The notes: generated from the letters alone by a model not told the origin. Positions 41,991 through 52,346 are shown, counted from the stretch's first letter. The stretch: 64,000 nucleotides of DNA from an uncultured Alphaproteobacteria bacterium (GCA_902602515.1 CACKRG010000002.1:217449-281448), one strand, 5' to 3'. Made by a program: numbers and translations.

Positions 41991-42998
41991 ATGGAAAAGC
42001 CAACAAATAGAATTTTATCTGGTGTGCAGCCATCAGGAGATCTACATTTAGGAAACTATCTTGGAGCAATAAAAAATTTTGTTAGTTTACAAAAAGATTA
42101 TGAATGTTTTTTTTGTGTTGTAGACTTACACGCAATAACAGTTTGGCAAGAGCCAAAGGTTCTAGCAAGCAAAACTAGAGAAGTAACTGCTGCCTTTATT
42201 GCTTCGGGCATAGATCCAAATAAAAATAATATTTTTGTTCAATCTCAAGTTCCTCAACATGCTCAATTAGCTTGGTTATTTAATTGTGTTGCAAGAATGG
42301 GTTGGTTAAATCGCATGACACAATTTAAAGATAAAGCAGGTAAGAATAGTGAAAATGTATCGGTAGGACTTTTTTCATATCCAACTCTAATGGCTGCAGA
42401 TATTTTAATCTACTTAGCGACTCATGTTCCAGTTGGAGATGATCAAAAGCAACACTTAGAACTTACAAGAGATATAGCTCAAAAATTTAATAATGACTTT
42501 AAGGTAGATTTATTTCCAATTCCTGAACCTTTGATTTTTGGAGAAGCTACAAGAGTGATGAGTTTAAGAGATGGATCAAAAAAAATGAGCAAATCAGATC
42601 CATCAGATTATTCTAGAATAATGTTAACTGATACTGCTGAAAATATTATACAAAAAATTAAAAAAGCTAAAACTGATCCGCAACCACTACCACAAAATAT
42701 TGATGGTTTAAGTAGCCGACCAGAAGCAGAAAATTTAATTTCAATATTTGCTTCTTTGCAGGATGTCTCTATTGAAAAAGTAATATCAGAATATTCAGGA
42801 AAGGAATTTTCTATTTTTAAAAAAGATTTGGCTGACTTAGCTGTGTCTAAATTAGAACCTATAACCGTAGAAATGAATAAATTGATGAATGATATTTCTT
42901 ACATCGATTCTGTTTTAAGTATTGGAAAAGAGAAGGCTAAACAGGTAGCTGAACCAGTATTAGCAAAAACTAAAGAAATTATTGGTTTTTTATCCTAA
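41991..42998 (+). CDS. trpS: Tryptophanyl-tRNA synthetase
   Basis: This 335-residue class I synthetase has the HIGH-like motif in [18 protein letters not shown], the KMSKS loop in [12 protein letters not shown], and the Trp-site sequences VDLHAITVW and [16 protein letters not shown]. Length is standard. It begins directly after murJ, the order murJ-trpS being common in alphaproteobacteria. Confidence 0.96.
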   Translation: MEKPTNRILSGVQPSGDLHLGNYLGAIKNFVSLQKDYECFFCVVDLHAITVWQEPKVLASKTREVTAAFIASGIDPNKNNIFVQSQVPQHAQLAWLFNCVARMGWLNRMTQFKDKAGKNSENVSVGLFSYPTLMAADILIYLATHVPVGDDQKQHLELTRDIAQKFNNDFKVDLFPIPEPLIFGEATRVMSLRDGSKKMSKSDPSDYSRIMLTDTAENIIQKIKKAKTDPQPLPQNIDGLSSRPEAENLISIFASLQDVSIEKVISEYSGKEFSIFKKDLADLAVSKLEPITVEMNKLMNDISYIDSVLSIGKEKAKQVAEPVLAKTKEIIGFLS

Positions 42999-43070
42999 TA
43001 ATTCCCATTTTTTTTATTTTTTTTATTAAAATTCATACGAAAGACATATTAATAACTATATATAAGCTAT

Positions 43071-43634
43071 ATGTTTATACAAACTGAACAAACGCCAAAT
43101 CCACAAACATTAAAATTTCTACCAGGGAGGGTTGTTATGGAGGAAGGTACGGCTTTCTTTCAAAATGATCAGGAGGCTACAAATTCACCATTTGCTAAAA
43201 GATTATTTGGTGTCGAAGGTGTTGAAGGTGTTTTTTTTGGAAGTGATTTTATAACAATAACTAAAACTCAAACTCTTGACTGGCAAGTTATGAAACCTTT
43301 GGTTCTGGGTTCAATAATGGATCATTATAACTCTGGTGAAGCAACATTAATAAAAGAACCTAGAAAAGATAACAAATCTTTAGAGAAAGACGATAATGAT
43401 ACAGACATTGTAAAACAAATTAAAGAACTTTTAGATACAAGAGTAAGACCAGCAGTTGCAATGGATGGCGGTGATATAATTTATGATAGTTTTAAAGATG
43501 GAATAGTTTATCTTCATATGCAAGGTGCATGCTCAGGATGTCCAAGTTCAACAGCTACATTAAAAATGGGTATTGAAAATATGCTAAAACACTATGTACC
43601 TGAAGTACAAGAAGTAAGGCCAATAGATGCATAA
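43071..43634 (+). CDS. nfu: NifU-like iron-sulfur scaffold/carrier protein (Nfu)
   Basis: This 187-residue protein has an Nfu N-terminal domain (FIQTEQTPNPQTLKFLPGR, then SPFAKRLFGVEGVEGVFFGSDF) and the C-terminal NifU domain with RPAVAMDGGDIIYDSF and the CxxC in QGACSGCPSSTATLK. It carries a 4Fe-4S cluster to target enzymes such as MiaB encoded nearby. The preceding 70 bp is T- and A-rich without a clear signal. It overlaps the next gene by 8 bp. Confidence 0.93.
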   Translation: MFIQTEQTPNPQTLKFLPGRVVMEEGTAFFQNDQEATNSPFAKRLFGVEGVEGVFFGSDFITITKTQTLDWQVMKPLVLGSIMDHYNSGEATLIKEPRKDNKSLEKDDNDTDIVKQIKELLDTRVRPAVAMDGGDIIYDSFKDGIVYLHMQGACSGCPSSTATLKMGIENMLKHYVPEVQEVRPIDA

Positions 43635-44583
43635 ATTATTAAACTTTTTTTCATTTCCTACTGCGATTTTTGGTTTAATTTTAGCAAGTTCTGGCTTACT
43701 TGGTATTAATTCTAGTAAAATAGAAATTCATTCGAATATAAATAATTCAAATCAAATTAATAAATTATACTCTGAAAAAGAAATTGTCCTAAAAGGACCC
43801 CCGGTTTCTGAAGTGTTAAGTGAAAAAATAATTGTTAAAATTAGATCAAAACCTCTAAATCCAAAAATAATTTTAAATATTGAAAATAATAATCATATTA
43901 ATGTTAATTCCTATCTTGCAGACAATGATTTTGACTATTTAAGTTCTGATAAAAGAGAGTTTGTTAAAAGTGTTTTGCCAATTATAATTAATAAAAATCA
44001 AAGTATTCTTTTAACAAGGGAATTTCTAAAGGAACTAAAAATAAAGTTACAAACATTTAAGACTCTTGATAATAATGAGGTTGAAAAACTAAATAAATTA
44101 GCAATAAATTATAATATCAAGTTCTCAAACAAACATAAATTAGACGTAATTAACAACCTTCTTCTAAATGTTGATATAATTCCAAATTCAATTGCCCTTG
44201 CCCAAGCTGCCATTGAGAGTGGGTGGGGAAAATCACGATTCGCAACTGAATATAATGCACTTTTTGGTGAATATACATATGATCAAAATCAAGGAGTTAT
44301 ACCTCTAGAGCGAGAACTTGGAGCTACACACCTAATTAAATCATTCAATTCCTATGATGGTAGTGTATCATCATACTTTGCTAACATTAATTCACATCAA
44401 GCATATAAAGAATTTAGAGAACTTAGAAACATAATGAGAAATAAAAATAATTTTACAAATATTAATTTACTACTAACTAAATTAAATTCTTATGCTGAGG
44501 ATAATAAATATATTGAAACTCTAAATCTCGTAATACAAAAAAATAATTTTAATAAATTCGACTCAAAAATTATTTCTTATTAA
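43627..44583 (+). CDS. Bax/FlgJ-like glucosaminidase-domain protein
   Basis: This 318-residue protein has one N-terminal hydrophobic anchor or signal (FSFPTAIFGLILASSGLLG). The C-terminal half carries the glucosaminidase core: IPNSIALAQAAIESGWGKSR with the catalytic glutamate, YNALFGEYTYDQNQG and the tail FNSYDGSVSSYFANINSHQAY. It matches Bax-like proteins thought to cut peptidoglycan. The middle is asparagine- and lysine-rich. It overlaps the convergent deacetylase by 4 bp. Confidence 0.85.
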   Translation: MHKLLNFFSFPTAIFGLILASSGLLGINSSKIEIHSNINNSNQINKLYSEKEIVLKGPPVSEVLSEKIIVKIRSKPLNPKIILNIENNNHINVNSYLADNDFDYLSSDKREFVKSVLPIIINKNQSILLTREFLKELKIKLQTFKTLDNNEVEKLNKLAINYNIKFSNKHKLDVINNLLLNVDIIPNSIALAQAAIESGWGKSRFATEYNALFGEYTYDQNQGVIPLERELGATHLIKSFNSYDGSVSSYFANINSHQAYKEFRELRNIMRNKNNFTNINLLLTKLNSYAEDNKYIETLNLVIQKNNFNKFDSKIISY

Positions 44584-45611
44584 TTATAAAATTGGTGACC
44601 AAACCATCTCCAGTTTCCATTAGAGTCTTTTGCAGTGCAATTTATTCTTGATCTTCCCTTTGACAATTCTCTTTGTAGCCTTACTTCAACTCTTTCATTA
44701 AACTTATATATCTCTCTTTCTACTTGCCCCTTCATATCAAAAATGAAACAATTAAGTGAAGAAGATAATTTTTCATCTAAAAGTGAAAAACCTATAAAGG
44801 GAGGATTTTCTGTTAACGTTGGATTATATGGAATAAAATCATAAACACCTAAACCTTTAGATGATGCAGCAAATTTAACTCTATCTATTTCGCCATATTT
44901 TTTATTTAGAGAAAAACGCGGCAAATAATACATATTTGATGTTTCATTAATTACGCCTGAATGCTGTCCAAAAGCAACTTTAAATTTATAATCTTTAACT
45001 AATTGAATGATTTCACTACTAGTTTCTCCATATGGGAATGCAAAGAGCGTAGGTATTTCTCCAAGTTCTTTTAAAAAAATTTTATTTGATATTTCTATTT
45101 CTTTTATTAATTCCTCTGTAGTTAAATCTGGCATATGAGCATGAGTATGTGAATGTGCACCTATTGTAACTCCTTCTTTCTTAAGTTTTCTTATTTGATC
45201 CCAATTTAAATAATTTTTATTATTATTTGCAATTGTTCCCGTTGTTACAAACAAAGTAACTGGTACATTGTTTTTTTTAAAAATTGGCCATGCAGTATCA
45301 AAAAAAGATTTATCAGCATCATCAACACTTATGCCAATCGTGTTATCTGGAAGATTTCCATCATTTATAATTGTATCAATAATAAATTCTAAAGATAAAA
45401 TATTATACTTATCTTTTTTAAATTCCTTTATGTGCTCTTCAAATTGACTTAATGTTACACTGGTAGAAGGATATTTATCTACACCAAATTTGTGATACAT
45501 AAAAACTGTTGCAGAATTTTTAATATTTGAGGCTTGAGCAACAGAAACTAATAAAAATATAAAAGAAATACTTTTTAATATTAGTAATAAAATATATTTA
45601 TATATAGACAT
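44580..45611 (-). CDS. Polysaccharide deacetylase (NodB homology) family protein
   Basis: This 343-residue protein starts with a signal peptide or anchor (YILLLILKSISFIFLLVSVA). The NodB domain shows ATVFMYHKFG, the metal-site GISVDDADKSFFDTAW (D-D motif), GAHSHTHAHMPDL with the HxxxH ligands and FAFPYGETSSE. A C-terminal domain of about 110 residues, seen in some exported deacetylases, follows. It probably modifies cell-wall or surface polysaccharide. It is divergent from tsaB with no intergenic base between starts. Confidence 0.85.
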   Translation of the reverse strand: MSIYKYILLLILKSISFIFLLVSVAQASNIKNSATVFMYHKFGVDKYPSTSVTLSQFEEHIKEFKKDKYNILSLEFIIDTIINDGNLPDNTIGISVDDADKSFFDTAWPIFKKNNVPVTLFVTTGTIANNNKNYLNWDQIRKLKKEGVTIGAHSHTHAHMPDLTTEELIKEIEISNKIFLKELGEIPTLFAFPYGETSSEIIQLVKDYKFKVAFGQHSGVINETSNMYYLPRFSLNKKYGEIDRVKFAASSKGLGVYDFIPYNPTLTENPPFIGFSLLDEKLSSSLNCFIFDMKGQVEREIYKFNERVEVRLQRELSKGRSRINCTAKDSNGNWRWFGHQFYN

Positions 45612-46223
45612 ATGTTTTTATTTTTAGATGTTGTATCACCAATACCAGAATTTTTCATCATTGAAGATAACAAAGTCATATTGAAAAGAAAAATTATATC
45701 CAAGGATTCTGAAAAATTAAGTGACAATATTTTTCCTGTTTACATTAATTTAACAAAAGATGTAAATTTTCCAAAAAACTTAAAAAAAATTGCGATAACA
45801 ACTGGTCCAGGATCATATACAAGTTTGAGGGTTGGCGCTGCTTTTCTAGCTGGGCTTAGAATATCTAAGGATTTATTATTTTGTCCCATTTCAGCAGAAG
45901 ACATATTAAAGTTTAAACTTCAAAATTTTAAATTTAACGAAATTGCCGTTTTTATCTCGTCAGCTAATAATCAAAATTTTTTATGTACTTTAGATAACAA
46001 TAAAAATATTGAATATGTTAAATTAGAAAATAGTAAACTTTATTTGAATAGAACAATCACTACAGTATTTTATAATAATAAAAAACTGGAATGTGATAAT
46101 GATATAAATCATATAAGTTTTTCATTCATAGATGAATTATTATTAAACTATTGTGATTTAAATTTTGTAAAAAAAACTTCAATAAAACCAATCTACATAT
46201 CAAATAACAATATTTTAAATTGA
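45612..46223 (+). CDS. tsaB: tRNA threonylcarbamoyladenosine protein TsaB
   Basis: This 203-residue ASKHA-fold protein acts with TsaD and TsaE to make t6A in tRNA. The key motif TTGPGSYTSLRVGAAFLAGL is clear at about residue 63. The rest is strongly diverged and asparagine/lysine-rich, as is common in AT-rich reduced genomes. The stop overlaps the TTG start of rimI, the usual tsaB-rimI pair. Confidence 0.88.
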   Translation: MFLFLDVVSPIPEFFIIEDNKVILKRKIISKDSEKLSDNIFPVYINLTKDVNFPKNLKKIAITTGPGSYTSLRVGAAFLAGLRISKDLLFCPISAEDILKFKLQNFKFNEIAVFISSANNQNFLCTLDNNKNIEYVKLENSKLYLNRTITTVFYNNKKLECDNDINHISFSFIDELLLNYCDLNFVKKTSIKPIYISNNNILN

Positions 46224-46696
46224 AAAATATAAAAGAATTAACTTTAGATAATATAGATGAAATATTATCACTTATATCCTACAATAATAGTGAATTTGAA
46301 ATGTTCAGTCAGATAGGCTGGAATAAAAAAAATATTAAAAACCAATTTTTTAAAACTAAAAATTTCTCAATTGGTTATTACAGAAATAGAAAATTATTGG
46401 GTTTTTTAATTGGTGATAATGTAAAAATTAATAAATACTCTGAATTAGAATTATATATTTTATTTGTTGATAAAAGCGAGCGAAGAAGTAAAATAGCTAC
46501 AACAATATTAAAATATATAGAATTAAATAAAAAATTTAATAATATTTCAAAGATTTATTTAGAAGTTGCAGAAAATAATACTCAAGCTTTAGAATTTTAT
46601 AAAAAAAACAACTTTGTTTTTCTTAATTTTAGACATAATTATTATAAATATAAAGATGAAAAAGCTAATGCTATATGTCTATTTAAAGAATTTTAA
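46220..46696 (+). CDS. rimI: Ribosomal-protein-alanine acetyltransferase RimI (GNAT)
   Basis: This 158-residue GNAT acetyltransferase starts with TTG overlapping the tsaB stop. The acetyl-CoA loop is seen in LFVDKSERRSKIATTILKYIE, and YLEVAENNTQALEFYKKNNF is the typical C-terminal motif. RimI acetylates the N-terminus of ribosomal protein S18. The position after tsaB and before miaB supports the assignment. Confidence 0.88.
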   Translation: MKNIKELTLDNIDEILSLISYNNSEFEMFSQIGWNKKNIKNQFFKTKNFSIGYYRNRKLLGFLIGDNVKINKYSELELYILFVDKSERRSKIATTILKYIELNKKFNNISKIYLEVAENNTQALEFYKKNNFVFLNFRHNYYKYKDEKANAICLFKEF

Positions 46697-46699
46697 ATA

Positions 46700-48001
46700 A
46701 TGAGTGAAAAATTAATTTATATTAAATCATACGGCTGTCAAATGAATGTCTATGATAGTAATCGTATAAAGGATCTTTTTCTAGATAAGGGATATAAAAT
46801 TACAACTGACGTATCTGAGGCAAACTTAACTGTGTTAAATACCTGTCACATTAGAGAAAAAGCTGTAGAGAAAGTTTACTCTGATATTGGTAGAATTAAA
46901 AAAATTAAAAATAATAAAAAAGATATGAAGCTAATAGTTGCCGGTTGTGTTGCACAGGCAGAAGGTAATGAAATAAAAAAAAGATCTCCAGATGTGGATT
47001 TCGTTGTTGGACCTCAATCATATCACAAACTACCAGATATGATTAAAAATATTGAACCATCTATAAATAGTGAATTTTTACAAAATGAAAAATTTAAAAA
47101 CCTTGTTTATAATGCTTCTCATGGCTCTTCAGAATTCTTGTCAATACAAGAGGGTTGTGATAAATTTTGTTCTTTTTGCGTTGTTCCATATACAAGAGGA
47201 CCTGAATTCTCTAGACCCATAGATGAGATAATTGAAGAAACGAAAAAATATGCAGCCAATGGAGTTAAAGAGATAATTCTTCTTGGACAAAATGTTAATG
47301 CATATCATGGCACCTCCCAAGATGGAAAATCAAGAGATCTTTCTTATCTAATGAGCAAAATAGAAGAAATAGAAGAAGTAAAAAGAATTAGATATATGAC
47401 TTCTCATCCACTTGATATGAAGGATTCTTTAATAAAAGCTCACGCGGATAATACAAAACTGATGCCATTTTTACATCTACCAATACAATCTGGATCTAAT
47501 AAAGTGCTAAAAAAAATGAATAGAAAACACACCGTTGATGATTACTTAAAAATTGTCGATAAAATTAGAAATGTTAGACCTGATATTGCAATGTCATCCG
47601 ATTTTATAGTGGGTTTTCCAAATGAAACTGACAAAGATTTTGAGGATACGATGCGTTTTATTCAAAAGGTAAAATTTGTTATTGCGTATTCATTTATATA
47701 TAGCCCAAGACCAGGCACACCAGCACAGCACAAAGATAATATTGAGATACTAGTCAAAAAAGCAAGATTAACTGCTTTGCAGTCATTGCTTAATGAACAA
47801 CAATACGAATATAATAAAACTTTTTTAAATACCACTATGGAAGTCCTATTTGAAAAAGTTGGAAGACATGAAAATCAATTTGTTGGAAGAACTATTTATA
47901 ATCAAAGTACATTTACAAATTCAAAACAAAAATTATTAAATCAAGTTTTAAATGTAAAAATAACTAATTCTACAAATTATTCTTTAGAATGTCAGATATA
48001 A
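46700..48001 (+). CDS. miaB: tRNA-2-methylthio-N6-dimethylallyladenosine synthase MiaB
   Basis: This 433-residue radical SAM methylthiotransferase has N-terminal cluster cysteines in SYGCQMNVYDS, NTCHIREKA and AGCVAQAEG, the radical SAM CxxxCxxC in GCDKFCSFCVVPYTRGPE, and HLPIQSGSNKVLKKMNR. The C-terminal TRAM domain is present but short. It overlaps the PhoH gene by 13 bp. Confidence 0.95.
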   Translation: MSEKLIYIKSYGCQMNVYDSNRIKDLFLDKGYKITTDVSEANLTVLNTCHIREKAVEKVYSDIGRIKKIKNNKKDMKLIVAGCVAQAEGNEIKKRSPDVDFVVGPQSYHKLPDMIKNIEPSINSEFLQNEKFKNLVYNASHGSSEFLSIQEGCDKFCSFCVVPYTRGPEFSRPIDEIIEETKKYAANGVKEIILLGQNVNAYHGTSQDGKSRDLSYLMSKIEEIEEVKRIRYMTSHPLDMKDSLIKAHADNTKLMPFLHLPIQSGSNKVLKKMNRKHTVDDYLKIVDKIRNVRPDIAMSSDFIVGFPNETDKDFEDTMRFIQKVKFVIAYSFIYSPRPGTPAQHKDNIEILVKKARLTALQSLLNEQQYEYNKTFLNTTMEVLFEKVGRHENQFVGRTIYNQSTFTNSKQKLLNQVLNVKITNSTNYSLECQI

Positions 48002-48951
48002 TAAAACAAATAGATAATATTGAATTAGAGCTAGAAGATAATACTATATTAAGTAACTTATTTGGTATTAATGACTCTAACTTACAGATAATTGAAAAAA
48101 TTAATGACGTTAAGATTAATTATAGGGGTAATAAAATTAAAATTTCCGGTAATAAAAAATCAATTATTGAAACAAGGAAAACAATTTTAAGTTTATTTTC
48201 AGAAGCTAAAAAAGGTGCAGAAATTGATGAGGACAAAATAAGAGATAGTAAAAGTTTAATTACTATGAATATAAAAGAAGAAAAACAAATGGATTTATTT
48301 ATTCAAACAAAAAAAAGAAAAATTATTCCTAGGACAAAAAATCAAAATTCTTATTTTAAATTACTTAACTCAAAAAATATAACTTTCGCAATAGGCCCTG
48401 CAGGAACAGGTAAAACTTACATTGCAGTAGCAAAAGCTGTTTCTGCTCTTCAAGAAGGTAAAGTAAATAAAATTATACTCTCAAGACCTGCAGTTGAAGC
48501 TGGTGAAAAATTAGGTTTCTTACCTGGAGACTTAAAAGAAAAAGTTGATCCTTTTCTTAGACCTATCTATGATGCACTATATTCCATGTTACCATTTGAA
48601 CAAGTAGAAAAAAAAATAATTAATAATGTTATCGAGATAGCTCCAATTGCATTTATGCGAGGCAGAACACTTGAAGATAGTTTTATTATTCTGGATGAAG
48701 CTCAAAATACTACAAGAACACAAATGAAAATGTTTTTAACAAGATTAGGAAAGAATAGTCAAATGGTAGTAGTAGGTGATATTACTCAAATAGATTTAGT
48801 AAGTGAAAAGGAATCTGGATTAAAAGATGCCCTAAAAAAATTAAAAAAGATTAATGACATTGGATTTATTGAACTAAGTGAAATTGATGTTGTTAGACAT
48901 GATATTGTTAAAAAAATTATCAATGCTTATGAAAAAGAAAATAAGGGTTGA
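47989..48951 (+). CDS. ybeZ: PhoH-like ATPase (YbeZ)
   Basis: This 320-residue protein has a Walker A in GPAGTGKTYIAVA, SRPAVEAGEKLGFLPGDLKEK, Walker B FIILDEAQNTT and GDITQIDLVSEKESGL. An N-terminal KH-like region of about 90 residues precedes them. With YbeY and the CorC-like protein it forms the conserved miaB-ybeZ-ybeY-ybeX-lnt order of proteobacteria, linked to ribosome and rRNA quality control. Despite the PhoH name there is no evidence of PhoB control here. Confidence 0.94.
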   Translation: MSDIIKQIDNIELELEDNTILSNLFGINDSNLQIIEKINDVKINYRGNKIKISGNKKSIIETRKTILSLFSEAKKGAEIDEDKIRDSKSLITMNIKEEKQMDLFIQTKKRKIIPRTKNQNSYFKLLNSKNITFAIGPAGTGKTYIAVAKAVSALQEGKVNKIILSRPAVEAGEKLGFLPGDLKEKVDPFLRPIYDALYSMLPFEQVEKKIINNVIEIAPIAFMRGRTLEDSFIILDEAQNTTRTQMKMFLTRLGKNSQMVVVGDITQIDLVSEKESGLKDALKKLKKINDIGFIELSEIDVVRHDIVKKIINAYEKENKG

Positions 48952-49399
48952 GTTTTTTTCTCAATCAAAAAAGTGGCCAAGAAGAATACCTAAAATTAGA
49001 AAAATTACATTTTATACAATCCAAAATATGAAACAATATTTTAAAAATAACTACTTATACAACCTTAATTTAATTTTTTCTGAAAAAACAAAAATGACAA
49101 AACTAAATAAAAAATATAAGAATAAATATGCTGATACAGATGTTTTAACATTCGTTTCAAAAATAACTAACAAAAACCTTGGAAAATTAATTTATTGTGA
49201 TATTTTTTTCTCTATTGATACAATTGAAAAGTATATAAATAAAAATCATGTTAAAATTTATGATCATTTCACACATTTGTTGATTCATAGCCTTTTACAT
49301 CTTAATGATTATGACCACAAAAATTTAATACAATTTGAAAAAATGAAAAAACAAGAAATTAAAATTCTCAAAAAATTTAAAATAAAGAATCCCTATTAA
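48929..49399 (+). CDS. ybeY: Endoribonuclease YbeY
   Basis: This is a 156-residue protein from the ATG at 48929 (MKKKIRVEFFSQ); upstream ATGs in the same frame lie deep in ybeZ. The zinc motif HLLIHSLLHLNDYDH (HxxxHxxxxxH) is diagnostic, and NKKYKNKYADTDVLTF is the usual preceding segment. YbeY matures rRNA 3' ends. It overlaps ybeZ by 23 bp. Confidence 0.92.
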   Translation: MKKKIRVEFFSQSKKWPRRIPKIRKITFYTIQNMKQYFKNNYLYNLNLIFSEKTKMTKLNKKYKNKYADTDVLTFVSKITNKNLGKLIYCDIFFSIDTIEKYINKNHVKIYDHFTHLLIHSLLHLNDYDHKNLIQFEKMKKQEIKILKKFKIKNPY

Positions 49400-49403
49400 A
49401 ACT

Positions 49404-50246
49404 ATGAATAATTCAGACAAAACTTATAGTTGGAAAAATTGGATAATTAAAAAATTATTATCCAATGACTCAACAAAAGAAGATATACTCAATTTTATTG
49501 CAAATGAAGAAAATGAAAATAAGATTGAAGATACTAATGATAACAATGAAAAAAATCTAATTAAAAATATTTTAAAACTTAGTGAAAAAAGTGTTGAAGA
49601 TATAATGGTGCCAAGAAGCGAGATAATTGCAGTGGATACTAATCAAAATTATGACGATATTTTAAAACTAATTAAAGAGGAGGCTCATTCTAGGATGCCA
49701 GTTTTCAAAACTAATATCGACAATGTTATTGGTTTTTTTCATATTAAGGACTTTATAAATATGACACCTGAAGACTTTAATATGAATAAAATTTTAAGAG
49801 AACTTCTCTATGTTGCGCCAAAATCACCAATACTGGACTTACTAAAAACCATGCGATCATCTAGAATACATATCGGTTTAGTTGTTGATGGAGTTGGAGG
49901 TGTTGATGGCCTAGTAACTATTGAGGATTTAGTTGAAGAAATAGTTGGTGATATTGAAGACGAACACGATGCTGAAGATATAAATGATTTAATATTAGAA
50001 ACAAAAAAAAATTCCATTGTAGTAGATGCCAGTTATAGAATTGATGATCTTGAAGATCTTTTCAAAATCAAAATTTCAAGATCTGAAGAAGATGAATTAT
50101 TTACTGTAGGTGGTTTGGTTTACTCTAAAATTAATAGAATACCTGATAAAAATGAAATAATTAAAACTGATGATAATTTAGAGATCAAAATTTTAAAATC
50201 TAATAATAGAAAAATAGAAACATTAGAAATAAAAAAAATTAATTGA
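49404..50246 (+). CDS. CBS-domain CorC/YbeX-like protein
   Basis: This 280-residue protein has a CBS pair: VEDIMVPRSEIIAVDTNQNY, SRMPVFKTNIDNVIGFFHIKD, and GLVVDGVGGVDGLVTIEDLVEEIVGDIEDEHD. A CorC_HlyC transporter-associated domain follows (FTVGGLVYSKINRIP). No transmembrane DUF21 domain is present, as in E. coli YbeX/CorC. Its stop overlaps the TTG start of lnt. Confidence 0.9.
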   Translation: MNNSDKTYSWKNWIIKKLLSNDSTKEDILNFIANEENENKIEDTNDNNEKNLIKNILKLSEKSVEDIMVPRSEIIAVDTNQNYDDILKLIKEEAHSRMPVFKTNIDNVIGFFHIKDFINMTPEDFNMNKILRELLYVAPKSPILDLLKTMRSSRIHIGLVVDGVGGVDGLVTIEDLVEEIVGDIEDEHDAEDINDLILETKKNSIVVDASYRIDDLEDLFKIKISRSEEDELFTVGGLVYSKINRIPDKNEIIKTDDNLEIKILKSNNRKIETLEIKKIN

Positions 50247-51712
50247 ATATTCTTGCATTTTTAATACTCGGATTACTTACATCCTTATTATTTCCTCCAT
50301 ACTTTTTCTTTCCTTTGGGATTTTTAATTTTTCCTATTCTCTGTTTTTTAATCGAAAAAAATAATTCTAAAACAAATAAAATTAATATTTTTAAATATAG
50401 TTTTTTTTACAGCTTCGGTTTACTCATAAGTTTTTTATTTTGGATGCAAAACCCATTTTTTGTTTATAGCGAAACAAAGAATCTTTTTTTTCTTTTTATA
50501 ATTCTTATAGTATTCTTGTCATTAATTTTTAGTACTATTTTTTTATTTTTTATAAATTACAATAATCTTTTAAATATTGTATTTATCTTACCGCTAATAT
50601 TTACAATATCAGAATTTATAATTTCAATATTATTATATGGTTTTCCATGGATTACATTTTCTTTAATAGTTGCAAATAATAACCTTTTTTTAATTTCATT
50701 TAAATATTTTGGAACTTTAATAACAAGTTATTTTGTAATCCAGATATTTTGCCTGCCATATTTAATTTTCACAAAAACTAAATTCAATAATCAATTATAT
50801 GTTTTTGTAATACTATCCACACTCCCAGTATTAGCAACTATAGTCCAAAATTTTAAATTAGATGAAAATATAATAACTACTGAAGAAATTACTTTAGAGC
50901 TCTTTCAATTAAATTATGACAATAAAATTAATAAAAATAATTCAACAAAACTAGAAAATATAATTGAACTTTTAAGAAATAGTGACTCTGAAATATTAAT
51001 TTTTGCTGAAAATAATTACCCATTTCTCATCGATAATGTAAAATTAGATGTAATTCAAAAAAATATAAAAAATAAACAAACTGTAATAATTGGTGGTACT
51101 AGAATTGATGAAAACCACTATTATAATACACTCTTAAATATTAATAAATCTGAGATCAATTATTTTGATAAAAAAATACTTGTTCCTTTTGGTGAATTTT
51201 TACCACTAAGAAATTATTTAAATAAATTTGAATTAATAACTGGGCCAAACGATTATACACCTGGAAAAATTGATAGACTAATTAACGTTCAAAACAAGAT
51301 AAGTTACATACCGGTTATTTGTTATGAAATAATATTTTACTGGAAAATATTAGATAAATTAAATTATAATGCTAATTTTATTGTTAACATAACAAATGAT
51401 ATTTGGTTTGGTAAATTTCTTGGTCCATATCAACACCTTTATCTCACTAAGATAAGAGCGGCAGAATTTAACAAACCTATTATAAGAGTTTCAAACAATG
51501 GTATATCAGCTATAATTGATAAAAATGGTAAAATAATTAAATCAACACAACTGAATCAAGTCCAGGTTTTAAAATATAAACTCAAACTAGAAAATAATAA
51601 AAATTATTTTAAAATACATAAATATTTAAAAATTTACTTTTTTATAATTTGTATATTTATTATTATTTTTAATTTAAAGAAAATTAATGATGACAGAAAA
51701 ATATCAATATAG
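50243..51712 (+). CDS. lnt: Apolipoprotein N-acyltransferase Lnt
   Basis: This 489-residue protein has six to seven N-terminal helices and a C-terminal nitrilase-like domain. The catalytic triad is seen as Glu in ILIFAENNYPF, Lys in NYFDKKILVPFGEFLP and Cys in IPVICYEIIF; VNITNDIWFGKFLGPYQHL is characteristic. The E loop departs from the usual WPE form. Start is TTG, overlapping the previous stop. Overlaps trmB by 26 bp. Confidence 0.92.
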   Translation: MNILAFLILGLLTSLLFPPYFFFPLGFLIFPILCFLIEKNNSKTNKINIFKYSFFYSFGLLISFLFWMQNPFFVYSETKNLFFLFIILIVFLSLIFSTIFLFFINYNNLLNIVFILPLIFTISEFIISILLYGFPWITFSLIVANNNLFLISFKYFGTLITSYFVIQIFCLPYLIFTKTKFNNQLYVFVILSTLPVLATIVQNFKLDENIITTEEITLELFQLNYDNKINKNNSTKLENIIELLRNSDSEILIFAENNYPFLIDNVKLDVIQKNIKNKQTVIIGGTRIDENHYYNTLLNINKSEINYFDKKILVPFGEFLPLRNYLNKFELITGPNDYTPGKIDRLINVQNKISYIPVICYEIIFYWKILDKLNYNANFIVNITNDIWFGKFLGPYQHLYLTKIRAAEFNKPIIRVSNNGISAIIDKNGKIIKSTQLNQVQVLKYKLKLENNKNYFKIHKYLKIYFFIICIFIIIFNLKKINDDRKISI

Positions 51713-52346
51713 ATTATATGGTAGAACAAGGGGGCGAAGTAATAAAAAAATAAATCTAGAAGATTATAAAAAAAAGCTCAATAAATTTAAAATTGTCAAA
51801 TTAGATAAAAAAAAAGATTATATTCTTGATATAGGAACAGGTTATGGAGAAACTTCTATTTACTTATCAAAAAAATATCCAGAGAGAACTGTTATAGCTT
51901 GTGAAAAGTATATAGATGGAAATATTAAACTTTTAAAAAAAATTGATAGATATAATTTAAAAAATATTAAAATATTTGATGGAAATGTTAATAAAATTCT
52001 TGAAGAATTAAATATAGAGCAATATTTTAATGCAGTATGGATTTTTTTCCCAGACCCCTGGCCAAAAAAAAAACATTTTAAAAGACGATTGTTAACTAGC
52101 GCCTTTTTAAAAAAATTACATACTTTTTTAAAGTCTAAAGGCAGAATTTGTATAGCAACAGACTCAGTATCTTATACTAGATCTATCTTAAATATTATTT
52201 TTGAAAATAAAAATTTATTTGAATGGTTAAACCAAACACAAGCTTATTTAAGTGTGAAGGATGTTTACGATATAGAGACTAAATTTTACAAAAAGGCAAT
52301 TAATAGCGGTAGAAATCCTGTATTATTTATTTTAGAAAAAATATAG
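51687..52346 (+). CDS. trmB: tRNA (guanine-N7-)-methyltransferase TrmB
   Basis: This 219-residue methyltransferase has the SAM motif ILDIGTGYGETSIYLSKKYP and the TrmB-diagnostic FFPDPWPKKKHFKRRLL. RLYGRTRGRSNKK near the start is the usual N-terminal motif. It is the last gene of the miaB-lnt run before the nusA unit; in many alphaproteobacteria rimP would come next but is absent here. Confidence 0.95.
   Translation: MMTEKYQYRLYGRTRGRSNKKINLEDYKKKLNKFKIVKLDKKKDYILDIGTGYGETSIYLSKKYPERTVIACEKYIDGNIKLLKKIDRYNLKNIKIFDGNVNKILEELNIEQYFNAVWIFFPDPWPKKKHFKRRLLTSAFLKKLHTFLKSKGRICIATDSVSYTRSILNIIFENKNLFEWLNQTQAYLSVKDVYDIETKFYKKAINSGRNPVLFILEKI

Noticed and set aside
47989..48951. The PhoH-like gene as a further phosphate-starvation gene.
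   Set aside because: It lies in the conserved miaB-ybeZ-ybeY-lnt order tied to rRNA processing and has no predicted PhoB site; the name is historical.
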